Part shown: positions 33,122 through 41,810 of the stretch, in pieces | How the letters are laid out: the number at the start of each line of letters is the position of its first letter | How positions within the stretch are numbered: position 1 is the first letter of the stretch | Assembly (NCBI GenBank): GCA_965276755.1 | Contig: OZ255625.1 | Location: 1,240,001-1,304,000 of the forward strand | Origin: CAJCIS01 sp965276755 | GTDB lineage: Bacteria > Pseudomonadota > Alphaproteobacteria > Acetobacterales > Acetobacteraceae | Length of the DNA stretch: 64,000 bases | Direction: 5' to 3' | Position numbers and translations under genes: made by a program | The notes under the pieces: model-generated | The model's database searches: none | What the model saw: only the letters and a program-made list of their open reading frames with translations | What the model was told of the DNA's origin: nothing

Positions 33122-33172
33122 CAGACAAAAGTTTTTTGCTTCTTTTTTTCAAAAAAGAAGAACTTCCTTCCT
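33122..33172 (-). repeat. Family-A hairpin repeat
   Basis: Reverse copy with CTTC / GAAG stem (CTTCTTTTTT type), between the 62-residue gene and the convergent regulator gene, whose stop codon it touches. Confidence 0.85.
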
Positions 33173-34124
33173 ATCCGCCCCGAGCCACCCCCAACTGCCG
33201 CATCTTGCGATGCATGGTAGCCCGGCTGACACCCAAGGCACGCGCCGCAGCAGAAACGTTGCCCGAAGCGCGGGAAAGCGCGCGCGCCAGAACCAGACGC
33301 TCGGCATGGGCCAGATCCGCGCCCTCCTCGGCCGCGCGGTCGAGCAACGTGTCGGCGTGCAGGGGCGCTGCCAGCCTTACATCGGTGATGTTGCAAGCCA
33401 AGCGTGCCGCGCGCGTCGCACCAATCACCAGATCGTCACGCGACAGCGCCAGCAACGCGCCGGCACTCCAATCGGTCTCGGGCACCACCACAATGCGCGC
33501 ACCTGGAAAAGCCGCGCGGAAATGGCGCGCCTCGATGCGGCGGGCGGCATCGGCGACCGCGCTCGCGATCAGCCCGGCATAGCCGCGCGTCAGATCGGCG
33601 CGGCAGGTCGAGACGTCGATCGCACCCGCGAGCCGGCCGCAATGGTCGTAGATGGGGGCGGTGGTGCAGCTGAGGATGATGTTGCGGGTGTGGAAATGCT
33701 CCTCGCGATGGATGATGACGCAGCTTTCGTCGGCCAGGCACGTGCCGATGCCGTTGGTGCCCTCGCTCTCCTCGCTCCAGAACGTGCCTGGCCACAGGCC
33801 CCAGCTTTCAAAAACCCCGTCATCGCCGGCCATGCCGCGGCGGTCGAGCAGCAATCCGTCCGCCGCGGCGATCAGCACGCAACTGCCTGTATCGCCGACG
33901 GCGGAGAACAGCCGGTCGAGCGTGGGGGCAGCGCTGGCGAGCAGCGCCTCGCTGGGCGTGCGGGCGGCGCTAAATTCGGTCTGGCTGAGGCGGTGGCGGG
34001 GCGCCGGGCAAGCGGGGTCCAGGCCGTGCAGCGTCAGCGACCGGACCCAGGAGGCCGAGATGGCCGAGCGCGCGGCGGCAGAGGGGTCGCGCGTGACCGC
34101 TATGATCTGGGAGGCGTGGTCCAT
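33171..34124 (-). CDS. GAF-Fis transcriptional regulator, AcoR-like without AAA+ domain
   Basis: 317 residues from the ATG at 34124. GAF-type sensor region about 70-180 (GTNGIGTCLADESCVIIHREEHF is the AcoR/DhaR hallmark), a linker, and a Fis-type helix-turn-helix at about 275-312 (RALSRASGNVSAAARALGVS pattern). The sigma-54-interacting AAA+ domain found in true AcoR is absent, so it must act without sigma-54 activation. Divergent from the aldehyde dehydrogenase gene, its likely target. Confidence 0.85.
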   Translation of the reverse strand: MDHASQIIAVTRDPSAAARSAISASWVRSLTLHGLDPACPAPRHRLSQTEFSAARTPSEALLASAAPTLDRLFSAVGDTGSCVLIAAADGLLLDRRGMAGDDGVFESWGLWPGTFWSEESEGTNGIGTCLADESCVIIHREEHFHTRNIILSCTTAPIYDHCGRLAGAIDVSTCRADLTRGYAGLIASAVADAARRIEARHFRAAFPGARIVVVPETDWSAGALLALSRDDLVIGATRAARLACNITDVRLAAPLHADTLLDRAAEEGADLAHAERLVLARALSRASGNVSAAARALGVSRATMHRKMRQLGVARGG

Positions 34125-34162
34125 GGCGCGCAGTATGCCAAGCCCGGCATGTGTCGCAAAGG

Positions 34163-34186
34163 TGTTACAGATGCTGCGCCGCAACA
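34163..34186. promoter_or_regulatory. Candidate operator dyad upstream of aldehyde dehydrogenase
   Basis: TGTTAC and GCAACA, separated by 12 bases, form an imperfect dyad in the divergent regulator/aldehyde dehydrogenase spacer. Suggestive only. Confidence 0.25.
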
Positions 34187-34230
34187 TGTTTTTGGCAGTA
34201 GCGCGGGGCGGCCTGGGGCGTATAATGAGC

Positions 34231-34277
34231 AAGAAAGAAAGTTCTTCTTTTTGAAAAAAGAATCAAAAACTTTTATC
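34231..34277 (+). repeat. Family-A hairpin repeat in a 5' leader
   Basis: GTTCTTCTTTTT arm with one mismatch in the partner. It lies between the putative operator and the AAGGAGG ribosome site of the aldehyde dehydrogenase gene, so it should be part of that mRNA leader. Confidence 0.8.
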
Positions 34278-34294
34278 TGTTAAGGAGGACCAAA

Positions 34295-35815
34295 ATGGTC
34301 AGCAAGGTTTTGCGGGATGTGGCGCAGCATGTCGCCATTCGGCCGAAATATGACAATTTTATTGGCGGCAAGTTTGTCGCACCTGTCGAGGGGCGGTATT
34401 TCGACAATATCTCGCCCATCGATGGCGGCGTGGTGTGCCAGGTCGCGCGCTCGGGCGAGGCGGATATCGAGCTGGCACTGGACGCAGCGCACGCGGCGCG
34501 TGCGGCCTGGGGTGCCACATCGACCACCGAACGCTCGCGCGTGTTGCTGCGCATCGCCGATAGGATGGAGGAAAAGCTCGACCTGCTGGCGATGGTGGAA
34601 ACCATCGACAACGGCAAGCCGATCCGCGAGACCACGGCCGCCGATCTGCCTCTGGCGATCGACCATTTCCGCTATTTCGCCGGCGTGCTGCGCGCGCAGG
34701 AAGGCGGCATCAGCGAAATCGATGCCGACACGATCGCGTACCATTTTCACGAGCCGTTGGGCGTTGTCGGGCAGATCATTCCGTGGAACTTTCCGCTGCT
34801 GATGGCGGTGTGGAAACTCGCCCCCGCTTTGGCCGCAGGCAATTGCGTGGTGCTCAAACCGGCCGAACAGACGCCCATGAGCATCATGGTGCTGATGGAC
34901 ATGATCGCCGACCTGCTGCCGGCAGGCGTGATCAACGTGGTCAACGGCTTCGGGCTGGAAGCGGGCAAGCCGCTCGCGCAAAGCAAGCGCATTGCCAAGA
35001 TCGCCTTTACCGGCGAGACCAGTACCGGGCGGCTGATCATGCAATACGCGTCGCAGAACATCATCCCGGTCACGCTGGAACTCGGCGGCAAGTCGCCCAA
35101 CATCTTCTTCGCCGATGTCGCGGCAGAAGACGATGATTTCTTCGACAAGGCGCTCGAGGGCTTTACCATGTTCGCGCTGAACCAGGGCGAGGTGTGCACC
35201 TGCCCCTCCCGCGCGCTGGTCCATGCGAGCATCTACGACCGCTTCATGGAACGCGCGGTGGCGCGCGTGCAGAAGATCAAATTGGGCAACCCGCTCGACA
35301 GCGCCACGATGGTTGGTGCGCAGGCCTCGCGCGAGCAGCTCGACAAGATCCTGTCCTACATGAAGATCGGTTCGGATGAGGGCGCGCGCGTACTGACAGG
35401 TGGCGGCCAGGCCGATCTCGGCGCCGATCTGGAGGGCGGCTATTACATGACGCCCACAGTGTTCGAGGGGCGCAATTCCATGCGCGTGTTCCAGGAGGAG
35501 ATTTTCGGGCCAGTTCTGTCGGTGACAAAGTTCTCGTCGGACGAGGAAGCGCTGTCGATTGCCAATGACTCGGTGTATGGCTTGGGTGCGGGGGTTTGGA
35601 CGCGCGATGCCAACCGCGCCTATCGCATGGGCCGCGGCATACAGGCGGGCCGCGTGTGGACCAATTGCTATCACCTCTATCCGGCGCACGCGGCCTTCGG
35701 CGGCTACAAGCAATCGGGCATCGGGCGGGAAAACCACAAGATGATGCTGGATCATTATCAGCAGACGAAGAACATGCTGGTGAGCTATAGCCCGAAGGCC
35801 ATGGGGTTTTTCTAA
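34295..35815 (+). CDS. NAD-dependent aldehyde dehydrogenase (AldB/AcoD type)
   Basis: Oxidises acetaldehyde or similar aldehydes to acids. 506 residues. PWNFPLLM near 163-170, FTGETSTG near 238-245, catalytic Glu 262 in LELGGKSPN, catalytic Cys 301 in NQGEVCTCPSR. The YDNFIGGKFVAP start and KMMLDHYQQTKNMLVSYS end are those of the AldB/ExaC/AcoD class. Preceded by AAGGAGG. Divergent partner of the GAF-Fis regulator. Confidence 0.94.
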   Translation: MVSKVLRDVAQHVAIRPKYDNFIGGKFVAPVEGRYFDNISPIDGGVVCQVARSGEADIELALDAAHAARAAWGATSTTERSRVLLRIADRMEEKLDLLAMVETIDNGKPIRETTAADLPLAIDHFRYFAGVLRAQEGGISEIDADTIAYHFHEPLGVVGQIIPWNFPLLMAVWKLAPALAAGNCVVLKPAEQTPMSIMVLMDMIADLLPAGVINVVNGFGLEAGKPLAQSKRIAKIAFTGETSTGRLIMQYASQNIIPVTLELGGKSPNIFFADVAAEDDDFFDKALEGFTMFALNQGEVCTCPSRALVHASIYDRFMERAVARVQKIKLGNPLDSATMVGAQASREQLDKILSYMKIGSDEGARVLTGGGQADLGADLEGGYYMTPTVFEGRNSMRVFQEEIFGPVLSVTKFSSDEEALSIANDSVYGLGAGVWTRDANRAYRMGRGIQAGRVWTNCYHLYPAHAAFGGYKQSGIGRENHKMMLDHYQQTKNMLVSYSPKAMGFF

Positions 35816-35829
35816 GCAATTAGAAAAGA

Positions 35830-35945
35830 CAAGGAAGAACCACGAAGCACACGAAGATCACGTAGAAAACACGGCCTGGATAGCACGCGTGCACCTCGTC
35901 TTCGTATCCTTCGTGATCTTTGTGGTTAGACTTTCTTTTTGGCAT
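35830..35945. repeat. CACGAAG-type inverted repeat
   Basis: Left arm with ACCACGAAGCACACGAAGAT and right arm with CTTCGTATCCTTCGTGATCT pair imperfectly over about 30 bases. Single copy in this window; similar CACGAAG palindromes are scattered in many bacterial genomes. Between the convergent aldehyde dehydrogenase and mutL genes, where it could terminate both. Confidence 0.6.
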
Positions 35946-35968
35946 GGTTTTGGCGGTCAACTCTCATG

Positions 35969-37723
35969 CTACCCGCGCTGAAACAACCGCTCGATATCCG
36001 CGCGCGTCAGTTTGAGGAACGTCGGCCGCCCATGGCTGCACGTGGCTGCGCGCGGTGTTGCCTCCATCGCCCGCAGCAGCGCGTCCATTTCAGCCAATGA
36101 CAGACGCCGCCCGGCGCGGATGCTGCCGTGGCACGCCATGCGGGCAATGACCGCGTCCAGGCGAACATCGAGTGCCGTCGATTCGCCTGACTCGGCGAGT
36201 TCGTCGGCAATATCGCGCAACAGCGGCGCGGGGTCGGGCGCACCCAGGGCGGCAGGCAAGGCGCGAACCAGCACGGCACCCGGGCCGAAGCCTTCCAGAT
36301 CCAGGCCCAGACGCGCCAAGGCCGCAGCGGCGGCAACCAGGCGGTGCGCGTCTGCCTGAGGCAGGTCGACCACGGCGGGCAGCAGCAAGGGCTGCGCGCG
36401 CACGCCTTCGGCCGCGTCGAGATACTGCGTGCGCAGCGCCTCGTGGGTCAGGCGCTCATGGGCGGCGTGCTGATCGATCAGGATCAAGCCGGAATCGGCA
36501 GTGGTGGCAATGACATAGGTGTCCAGCACCTGGGCCACGGGCGCGCCGAGCGGGTGGTCGGCCGTGGCGGGTGAGGCCTCATGCGCACGCGCGGCGGGGG
36601 CGAACGCATAAGGGAGCTGGGCTTCAGCGAAACCCTCGTGGTGCGGCGCCGAGGGCGGGCGCAGCGACAATGTTGGGCGAAAGCCGGCAAGCGCCGGGCG
36701 CGGCGCCGCGTCCCCTGCCCCACCGGCAAGCGCGCGCTGAACCGTGCCGATGACCAGGCCGCGAATGGCGTCCGGCTGGCGAAAGCGCAGCTCGGATTTG
36801 GCCGGGTGGACGTTCACGTCCAGCTCGTCGGGCGGCAGATCGAGCCACAGCGCGGCCACGGGATAGCGGCCGGCGGCAATCACGTCCCGATAGGCGACGC
36901 GCAGCGCCGTGCGCAGCGTCGGGTCGGTGACGGGGCGGTTATTGACGACGAGGGACTGACCGGCCGCCGTGGCGCGGGTGATCGAGGGCGCGCAGATGAA
37001 GCCGGACAGATGCGCGCCGTCACGTTGCGCATCGATGGCCCACGCCGTCTGCGCTGCATCGGCGCCGAGCAGGGCGGCCACACGCGCGAAGCGGTCCTGC
37101 GCCGGCAGGTCGAACACCGCACGGCCATCGATGGTCAGGCAAAAGGCGATGGCGGGTGCAGACAGAGCCAGGCGGCGCAGGCTTGCCTCGCAGGCATCGG
37201 ATTCCGCGCGGGGCGATTTGAGGAATTTGCGCCGCGCCGGGGTGGCGTAGAACAAATCCGTGACCACCACGCGGGTGCCGGCGGGGCCGGGTGCCGGCGT
37301 GAGCGACGAGGCGATGCCGCCGGCAACCTCAATGCGGTGGGCGCATGCCGCGCCTTGGGGCCTGGAGGTGATGGCCAGGCGCGCGGCGGCGCCGATGCTG
37401 GGCAAGGCTTCGCCGCGAAAGCCCAGCGTGCGGATGCGCACCAAATCGCCATCGGCCAGCTTGCTGGTGCAATGCCGCTGCACGGCGAGCGCCAGATCCT
37501 CAGGCGCCATGCCGGCGCCGTCATCGGTGACATCGATGCGCTCGATCCCGCCGCCGCAAATGGCGACGGTGATGCGCGCGGCGCCGGCATCCAGCGCGTT
37601 CTCGACCAATTCCTTGACCGCGGCAGCCGGGCGCTCGATCACCTCGCCCGCCGCAATGCGGTTGACGAGGGCCGTCGGCAGCAGCCGGATCGCTCCGGGA
37701 TGGCTGTGACTCGGGGCGGTCAT
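35969..37723 (-). CDS. mutL: DNA mismatch repair protein MutL
   Basis: 584 residues. GHKL ATPase motifs: NRIAAGEVIERPAAAVKELVENALDAGA near 21-48, DDGAGM near 78, TLGFRGEALPSIGA near 100-115 and GTRVVVTDLFYATPARRKF. C-terminal dimerisation domain with LLLPAVVDL and ACHGSIRAGRRLSLAEMDALL; CSHGRPTFLKL is the conserved end motif. Residues between about 325 and 400 are a Pro/Ala-rich linker. Confidence 0.97.
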   Translation of the reverse strand: MTAPSHSHPGAIRLLPTALVNRIAAGEVIERPAAAVKELVENALDAGAARITVAICGGGIERIDVTDDGAGMAPEDLALAVQRHCTSKLADGDLVRIRTLGFRGEALPSIGAAARLAITSRPQGAACAHRIEVAGGIASSLTPAPGPAGTRVVVTDLFYATPARRKFLKSPRAESDACEASLRRLALSAPAIAFCLTIDGRAVFDLPAQDRFARVAALLGADAAQTAWAIDAQRDGAHLSGFICAPSITRATAAGQSLVVNNRPVTDPTLRTALRVAYRDVIAAGRYPVAALWLDLPPDELDVNVHPAKSELRFRQPDAIRGLVIGTVQRALAGGAGDAAPRPALAGFRPTLSLRPPSAPHHEGFAEAQLPYAFAPAARAHEASPATADHPLGAPVAQVLDTYVIATTADSGLILIDQHAAHERLTHEALRTQYLDAAEGVRAQPLLLPAVVDLPQADAHRLVAAAAALARLGLDLEGFGPGAVLVRALPAALGAPDPAPLLRDIADELAESGESTALDVRLDAVIARMACHGSIRAGRRLSLAEMDALLRAMEATPRAATCSHGRPTFLKLTRADIERLFQRG

Positions 37724-37916
37724 GGCCAGCGATCTAGCAGGAATATGTCGACGAAGCGTGGCTGGTGGTGCAGCCGCAGACTGCCCGAGCGTTCGCTGCG
37801 GCTCGATCGGCTGGCGTTCTCGGCGAGAACCGGAGCGGACCTTGATGGTCCGTGAGCCTCGGCGCGCGCAGCTGAGGACGTCAGACGGCCGCCGCAGGTG
37901 AACTGGCGGGTGTCTG
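37724..37916. other. Spacer between DUF3035 gene and mutL
   Basis: 193 bases without a gene. Contains a six-base perfect hairpin CGGACC-TTGAT-GGTCCG at 37836-37852 without a following T-run on the transcribed strand. Presumably holds the mutL promoter. Confidence 0.4.
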
Positions 37917-38462
37917 CTAGAAGATGCCCAGGAAGCTGCCTTGCTTCTTCGGCTGGATGATCGGCGTGTCGCCCACCGTGGCGGGCTGGCCCAGGGCCGC
38001 GTTCTCGCGCAGGCGCTGGCTCTCGCGCGAGGGGTCGAGCAGCGTGCCGGGATGGGGCGCGTCGTGCCAGAACATCAGCTTCTCGGTCAGGCCCTGGCGC
38101 GGCACATCGAGCTGCTGTTCGGCGTTGATGCGGTCGCGTATGTCGGATGGTGCGGCCGGACCTGCGCCGGCGACCAGCGCCTGCTGGCCGGCGCTGTCCC
38201 CGCCTGCCGGCGTGCTCAGCGCGGTGTCTGGCGCGAGGGCGGCTTCGGCCGATTGCTGGGCGGTCAGTTCCTGCGGGCGGGTCGCACCTGGCCGTGGCGG
38301 GGTCAAGGTATAGTCGGGCGGCTGGCTCAGCGGCGCGCGCGTGGTGACGGTGAATTCGTCGGGCGCATCGCGGGTCAGGCCGAACGTGCGCTCGACATCG
38401 CTGCTGCATGCCGTGAGTGCGGCCAGTGACAGGAGGGCGAAGATCGGCAGGGGGCGAGGCAT
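37917..38462 (-). CDS. DUF3035 lipoprotein
   Basis: 181 residues. Lipoprotein signal LSLAALTAC with Cys at about 19, then the DUF3035 start FGLTRDAPDEFTVTTRAPLSQPPDY near 28. Pro/Ala-rich middle; C-terminus ends PKKQGSFLGIF. Outer-membrane-associated in related alphaproteobacteria, some of which have a BamF role for this family. Lies 12 bases after lspA, the usual neighbour. Confidence 0.88.
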   Translation of the reverse strand: MPRPLPIFALLSLAALTACSSDVERTFGLTRDAPDEFTVTTRAPLSQPPDYTLTPPRPGATRPQELTAQQSAEAALAPDTALSTPAGGDSAGQQALVAGAGPAAPSDIRDRINAEQQLDVPRQGLTEKLMFWHDAPHPGTLLDPSRESQRLRENAALGQPATVGDTPIIQPKKQGSFLGIF

Positions 38463-38473
38463 GATCTGGCCTT

Positions 38474-38989
38474 TTAGGCGCTGGGCGGTGGCGGCTGCAA
38501 GCGCCGGCGTGCGGGCAGCAGACCTTCGAGCAGCAGGGCGGTTACGCCCAGCACGATGGCGCTGTCCCCGACATTGAAGACGAAGGGGAAGGGGTCCCAG
38601 TCGCCGGCGTGCAGATGGATGAAATCGACCACGCGCCCGGCGCGGAAGCGGTCGGCGACGTTGCCCAGCGCGCCGCCGGCAATCGCGCCGAGGCAGAGGG
38701 CGATGAGCGTGCTCTCGGCCCGTCGCAGCCAGACCAGCAGGCCGGCGGTGACTGCGACGGCCACGGCAGCGAGGATCATCTGGCCGGCGCGATTGCCGGC
38801 GCGCAGCAGGCCGAACGTGACGCCCTGGTTGTAGACCATGGCGAAATCGAAGAAGCCGGGGATGATGGCGACCTGGCCGCGTTCCGGCAGGTCCAGACCG
38901 TGCAGGATCCAATATTTGCTGAGCTGGTCGGCGAGGAGGATGAGGGCGGCCATGGCGAGGCCGAGTGCGATACGGCGCGTCATGCGCAA
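38474..38989 (-). CDS. lspA: Lipoprotein signal peptidase (signal peptidase II)
   Basis: Inner-membrane aspartyl protease that cleaves prolipoproteins. 171 residues, four membrane segments. LLADQLSKYWIL near 19-30, NQGVTFGLL near 55-63, and catalytic aspartates in GNVADRF and FNVGDSAIVLG. The DUF3035 lipoprotein encoded just downstream is itself a predicted substrate. Confidence 0.95.
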   Translation of the reverse strand: MRMTRRIALGLAMAALILLADQLSKYWILHGLDLPERGQVAIIPGFFDFAMVYNQGVTFGLLRAGNRAGQMILAAVAVAVTAGLLVWLRRAESTLIALCLGAIAGGALGNVADRFRAGRVVDFIHLHAGDWDPFPFVFNVGDSAIVLGVTALLLEGLLPARRRLQPPPPSA

Positions 38990-39000
38990 GCGCTACGGAA

Positions 39001-39043
39001 AGCTGGGGGGTTTGGGGGGAATGGCTCCATTCCCCTCAACCTT
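39001..39043 (+). repeat. Family-B hairpin repeat, variant tip
   Basis: Stem GGGGAATGG-CT-CCATTCCCC: both arms differ from the usual GATG/CATC while remaining complementary. It overlaps the last codons and the stop of ileS and separates it from lspA. Confidence 0.8.
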
Positions 39044-41810
39044 GCTTGTCTTGCACGGCGTCCGTGCAACGCAGACATAATCCGCTTTCGTCGACTTCGG
39101 GCAACACACGCCAGCAACGCAAGCATTTTGCTCCCTGCGCCTTGGAGGACGTCCAAACACCGAGGTCCGTTGCCTCATCGGACATCGTGACCTGCGAGGT
39201 GATGGTGACTTCGGCCCACGATTCTATGGAAAGCAAAGTGTTTGCCTCGTGGCCGCGGTCCAGGTCGAGCACAACCTCCAGCGATGAGCCGACGCGCTTT
39301 GCAGCTCGGTCTCTCTCTATAGATTTCATGATCCAGTCACGGTTTTCCCGAATGCGCCGCCATTTCTCGGCAAGCGCGTCGTCCCGCCATTCCGCTGGAA
39401 TAGCCGGAAATTGCTGCAAATGCACGCTGTTGTCCTCGCCAAAACGCGACGTCCATGCCTCCTCTGCGGTAAAGACCAGCGTGGGCGCGAGCCAGATGCA
39501 CAAGCAGCGATGCAGATGGTCAAGCACGGTGCGCGCGGCGCGGCGGCGCGGCGCGGCGGGCCGGTCGCAATAGAGCGAGTCCTTGCGGATGTCGAAATAG
39601 AATGCGGAAAGGTCGCTCGCGCAGAAGCCATGTAATTGCGGGATCAGGCCGGCCCAGTCGTAGCTTGACGCGGCATGGCGCACGCGCTCGTCCAATTCCG
39701 ACAAACGGTGCAGCATCAGGCGTTCGAGTTCGGGCATGTCGGCGTAAGGAACGGCTTCGGCTTGCGTGAAACCGGCCAGGCTACCGAGCAGCCAGCGCAG
39801 CGTATTGCGCAAGCGGCGGTAGAGCTCGGCCTGCTGTTTGAGTATTTCCTTACCCACACGTTGGTCTTCGGTGATGTCGGTGTTCATCACCCAGAGCCGG
39901 AGGATGTCGGCGCCGTATTCGTCCCAGATTTTGGCAGGTGCGAGCGTGTTGAAGAGCGATTTGCTCATCTTGCGGCCCTGCTCGTCGAGCGTGAAGCCGT
40001 GGGTGAGAAGCGCCTTATACGGTGCGGCACCGCGCGTGCCGATGGCTTCGAGCAGGCTGGATTGGAACCAGCCGCGATGCTGGTCCGAACCCTCGACGGC
40101 GAGGTCTGCGGGCCAGGGCAGGCCGCGTTGTTCCAATGTGAAGACGTGGGTGCAGCCGCTTTCGAACCAGACGTCGACGATATCGCGCACCTGGTCGTAG
40201 TCGGCGGCGTCACGTTGATTGCCGAGGAAGCGGGAGGGCGGAGAACTGAACCAGGCATCGGCGCCTTCTTCGGTGAAGACCTCGGCGACGCGCGCGGCGA
40301 CATCGGGGTCGCGCAGGACTTCGCCGGTCGCGCGGTGGACGAAGACTGGGATGGGCACGCCCCAGGCGCGCTGGCGGCTGATGCACCAATCGGGCCGCGC
40401 GCTCACCATGCTGCCGATGCGGCGGCGCGCCGGTTCGGGAACGAATTTCGTTTCATCGAGGGCAGTTGAAGCTTTTTCGCGAATGTGCTCGGGCCCGTCC
40501 ATGCGGATGAACCATTGCGGGGTGGCGCGCCAGATCAGCGGCGCGCGCGAGCGCCAGGAATGCGGATAGCTGTGCACGAGCTTGCCGCGCGCCACGAGGG
40601 CGCCGGCCTCGGTCAGCGCGGCGCAGACCGGGTCTGCTGCGCGAAAGACGTGGATGCCGGCAAAAAGCGGCACGTGCGGCAAATAGGTGCCGTCATCGGC
40701 CACGGTTTCCGGCACGGCGATGCCGTGCGCACGGCACAGCGCGAAATCGTCCTCGCCATGCGCGGGGGCCATGTGAACGATGCCCGTGCCCGCCTCGGTG
40801 GTGACGAAATCGCCTTCCATCATCGGCACGTCGAAATCGTAACCGGACCCGCGCCACGGATGGGCGCAGATGATGCCGTCGAGTTCCGTGCCTGCATGCA
40901 CCGAAAGCACGTGGTGCAGCGTGATGCCCGCGTCGTGCAGATAATTGGGCAGCAATTTGAGCGCGACGATCACATTTTCGCCCACGCGCGAGAGGCTGCC
41001 CTCGGCCACGCCATCGACACGCAGCAGCGCGTATTCACTCTCGGCACCATAGGCGAGCCCACGATTGCCCGGCATGGTCCAGGGCGTCGTGGTCCAGATC
41101 ACCGCCGCGGCACCTTCGAAGACACCTGGTGTCAGCACGGGAAAACGCACCCAGATCGTCGTGCTGGTGTGGTCGGCGTATTCGATTTCCGCTTCGGCCA
41201 GCGCGGTCTTTTCCACCGTGCTCCACATGACGGGGCGCAGGCCGCGGTAGAGCGCGCCGTTCAGCACGAAGCGGTTGATCTCGGTGGCGATCGTCGCTTC
41301 GGCGGTAAAATCCATCGTCGCATAGCGGTTCGTCCAATCGCCGTAGATACCTAGGCGCTGGAATTCGCCCGATTGCACGTCCAGCCAATGCTGCGCGTAG
41401 GCGCGGCATTCCGCGCGGAAATCCAGTAACGGAACCTCGTCCTTGTCGCGGCCGGATTTGCGATACTCTTCCTCGATGCGCCATTCGATCGGCAGGCCGT
41501 GGCAATCCCAGCCGGGGATGTAGAGCGCGTCATAGCCGCTCATCTGGCGGCCGCGATTGACCACGTCCTTGAGGATCTTATTCAGCGCATGGCCGATATG
41601 GATGTTGCCGTTGGCGTAAGGCGGCCCGTCATGGAGGATGAATTTGGGGCGGCCTGCCGATTGCGCACGCAGGCGCTCCCACAAGCCCATCGCCTGCCAG
41701 CGCGCCAGGATGGCGGGTTCGCGTTTCGGCAAATCCCCGCGCATGGGAAAATCGGTGGTGGGCAGAAAGACGGTGTCGCGATAATCGCGCGTGGCGGGTG
41801 CGTCTGTCAT
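39036..41810 (-). CDS. ileS: Isoleucyl-tRNA synthetase
   Basis: 924 residues, class I synthetase with editing domain. HIGH at 71-74 in PYANGNIHIGHAL, CP1 editing region about 190-410, KMSKS near 612 in GRKMSKSLFN, C-terminal zinc finger with CLRC and CLRC pairs just before the end. The ATG overlaps the ribF stop (ATGA), giving the classical ribF-ileS-lspA order. Confidence 0.97.
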   Translation of the reverse strand: MTDAPATRDYRDTVFLPTTDFPMRGDLPKREPAILARWQAMGLWERLRAQSAGRPKFILHDGPPYANGNIHIGHALNKILKDVVNRGRQMSGYDALYIPGWDCHGLPIEWRIEEEYRKSGRDKDEVPLLDFRAECRAYAQHWLDVQSGEFQRLGIYGDWTNRYATMDFTAEATIATEINRFVLNGALYRGLRPVMWSTVEKTALAEAEIEYADHTSTTIWVRFPVLTPGVFEGAAAVIWTTTPWTMPGNRGLAYGAESEYALLRVDGVAEGSLSRVGENVIVALKLLPNYLHDAGITLHHVLSVHAGTELDGIICAHPWRGSGYDFDVPMMEGDFVTTEAGTGIVHMAPAHGEDDFALCRAHGIAVPETVADDGTYLPHVPLFAGIHVFRAADPVCAALTEAGALVARGKLVHSYPHSWRSRAPLIWRATPQWFIRMDGPEHIREKASTALDETKFVPEPARRRIGSMVSARPDWCISRQRAWGVPIPVFVHRATGEVLRDPDVAARVAEVFTEEGADAWFSSPPSRFLGNQRDAADYDQVRDIVDVWFESGCTHVFTLEQRGLPWPADLAVEGSDQHRGWFQSSLLEAIGTRGAAPYKALLTHGFTLDEQGRKMSKSLFNTLAPAKIWDEYGADILRLWVMNTDITEDQRVGKEILKQQAELYRRLRNTLRWLLGSLAGFTQAEAVPYADMPELERLMLHRLSELDERVRHAASSYDWAGLIPQLHGFCASDLSAFYFDIRKDSLYCDRPAAPRRRAARTVLDHLHRCLCIWLAPTLVFTAEEAWTSRFGEDNSVHLQQFPAIPAEWRDDALAEKWRRIRENRDWIMKSIERDRAAKRVGSSLEVVLDLDRGHEANTLLSIESWAEVTITSQVTMSDEATDLGVWTSSKAQGAKCLRCWRVLPEVDESGLCLRCTDAVQDKQG

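Noticed and set aside
34187..34230. Sigma-54 promoter before the aldehyde dehydrogenase gene
   Set aside because: A TTGGCA-like element near 34191 is not followed at the right distance by the GC of a -12 element, and the adjacent regulator has no AAA+ domain.
35830..35945. CACGAAG repeat as part of a mobile element
   Set aside because: Single copy here, no terminal repeats or open frame; only the palindrome can be supported.
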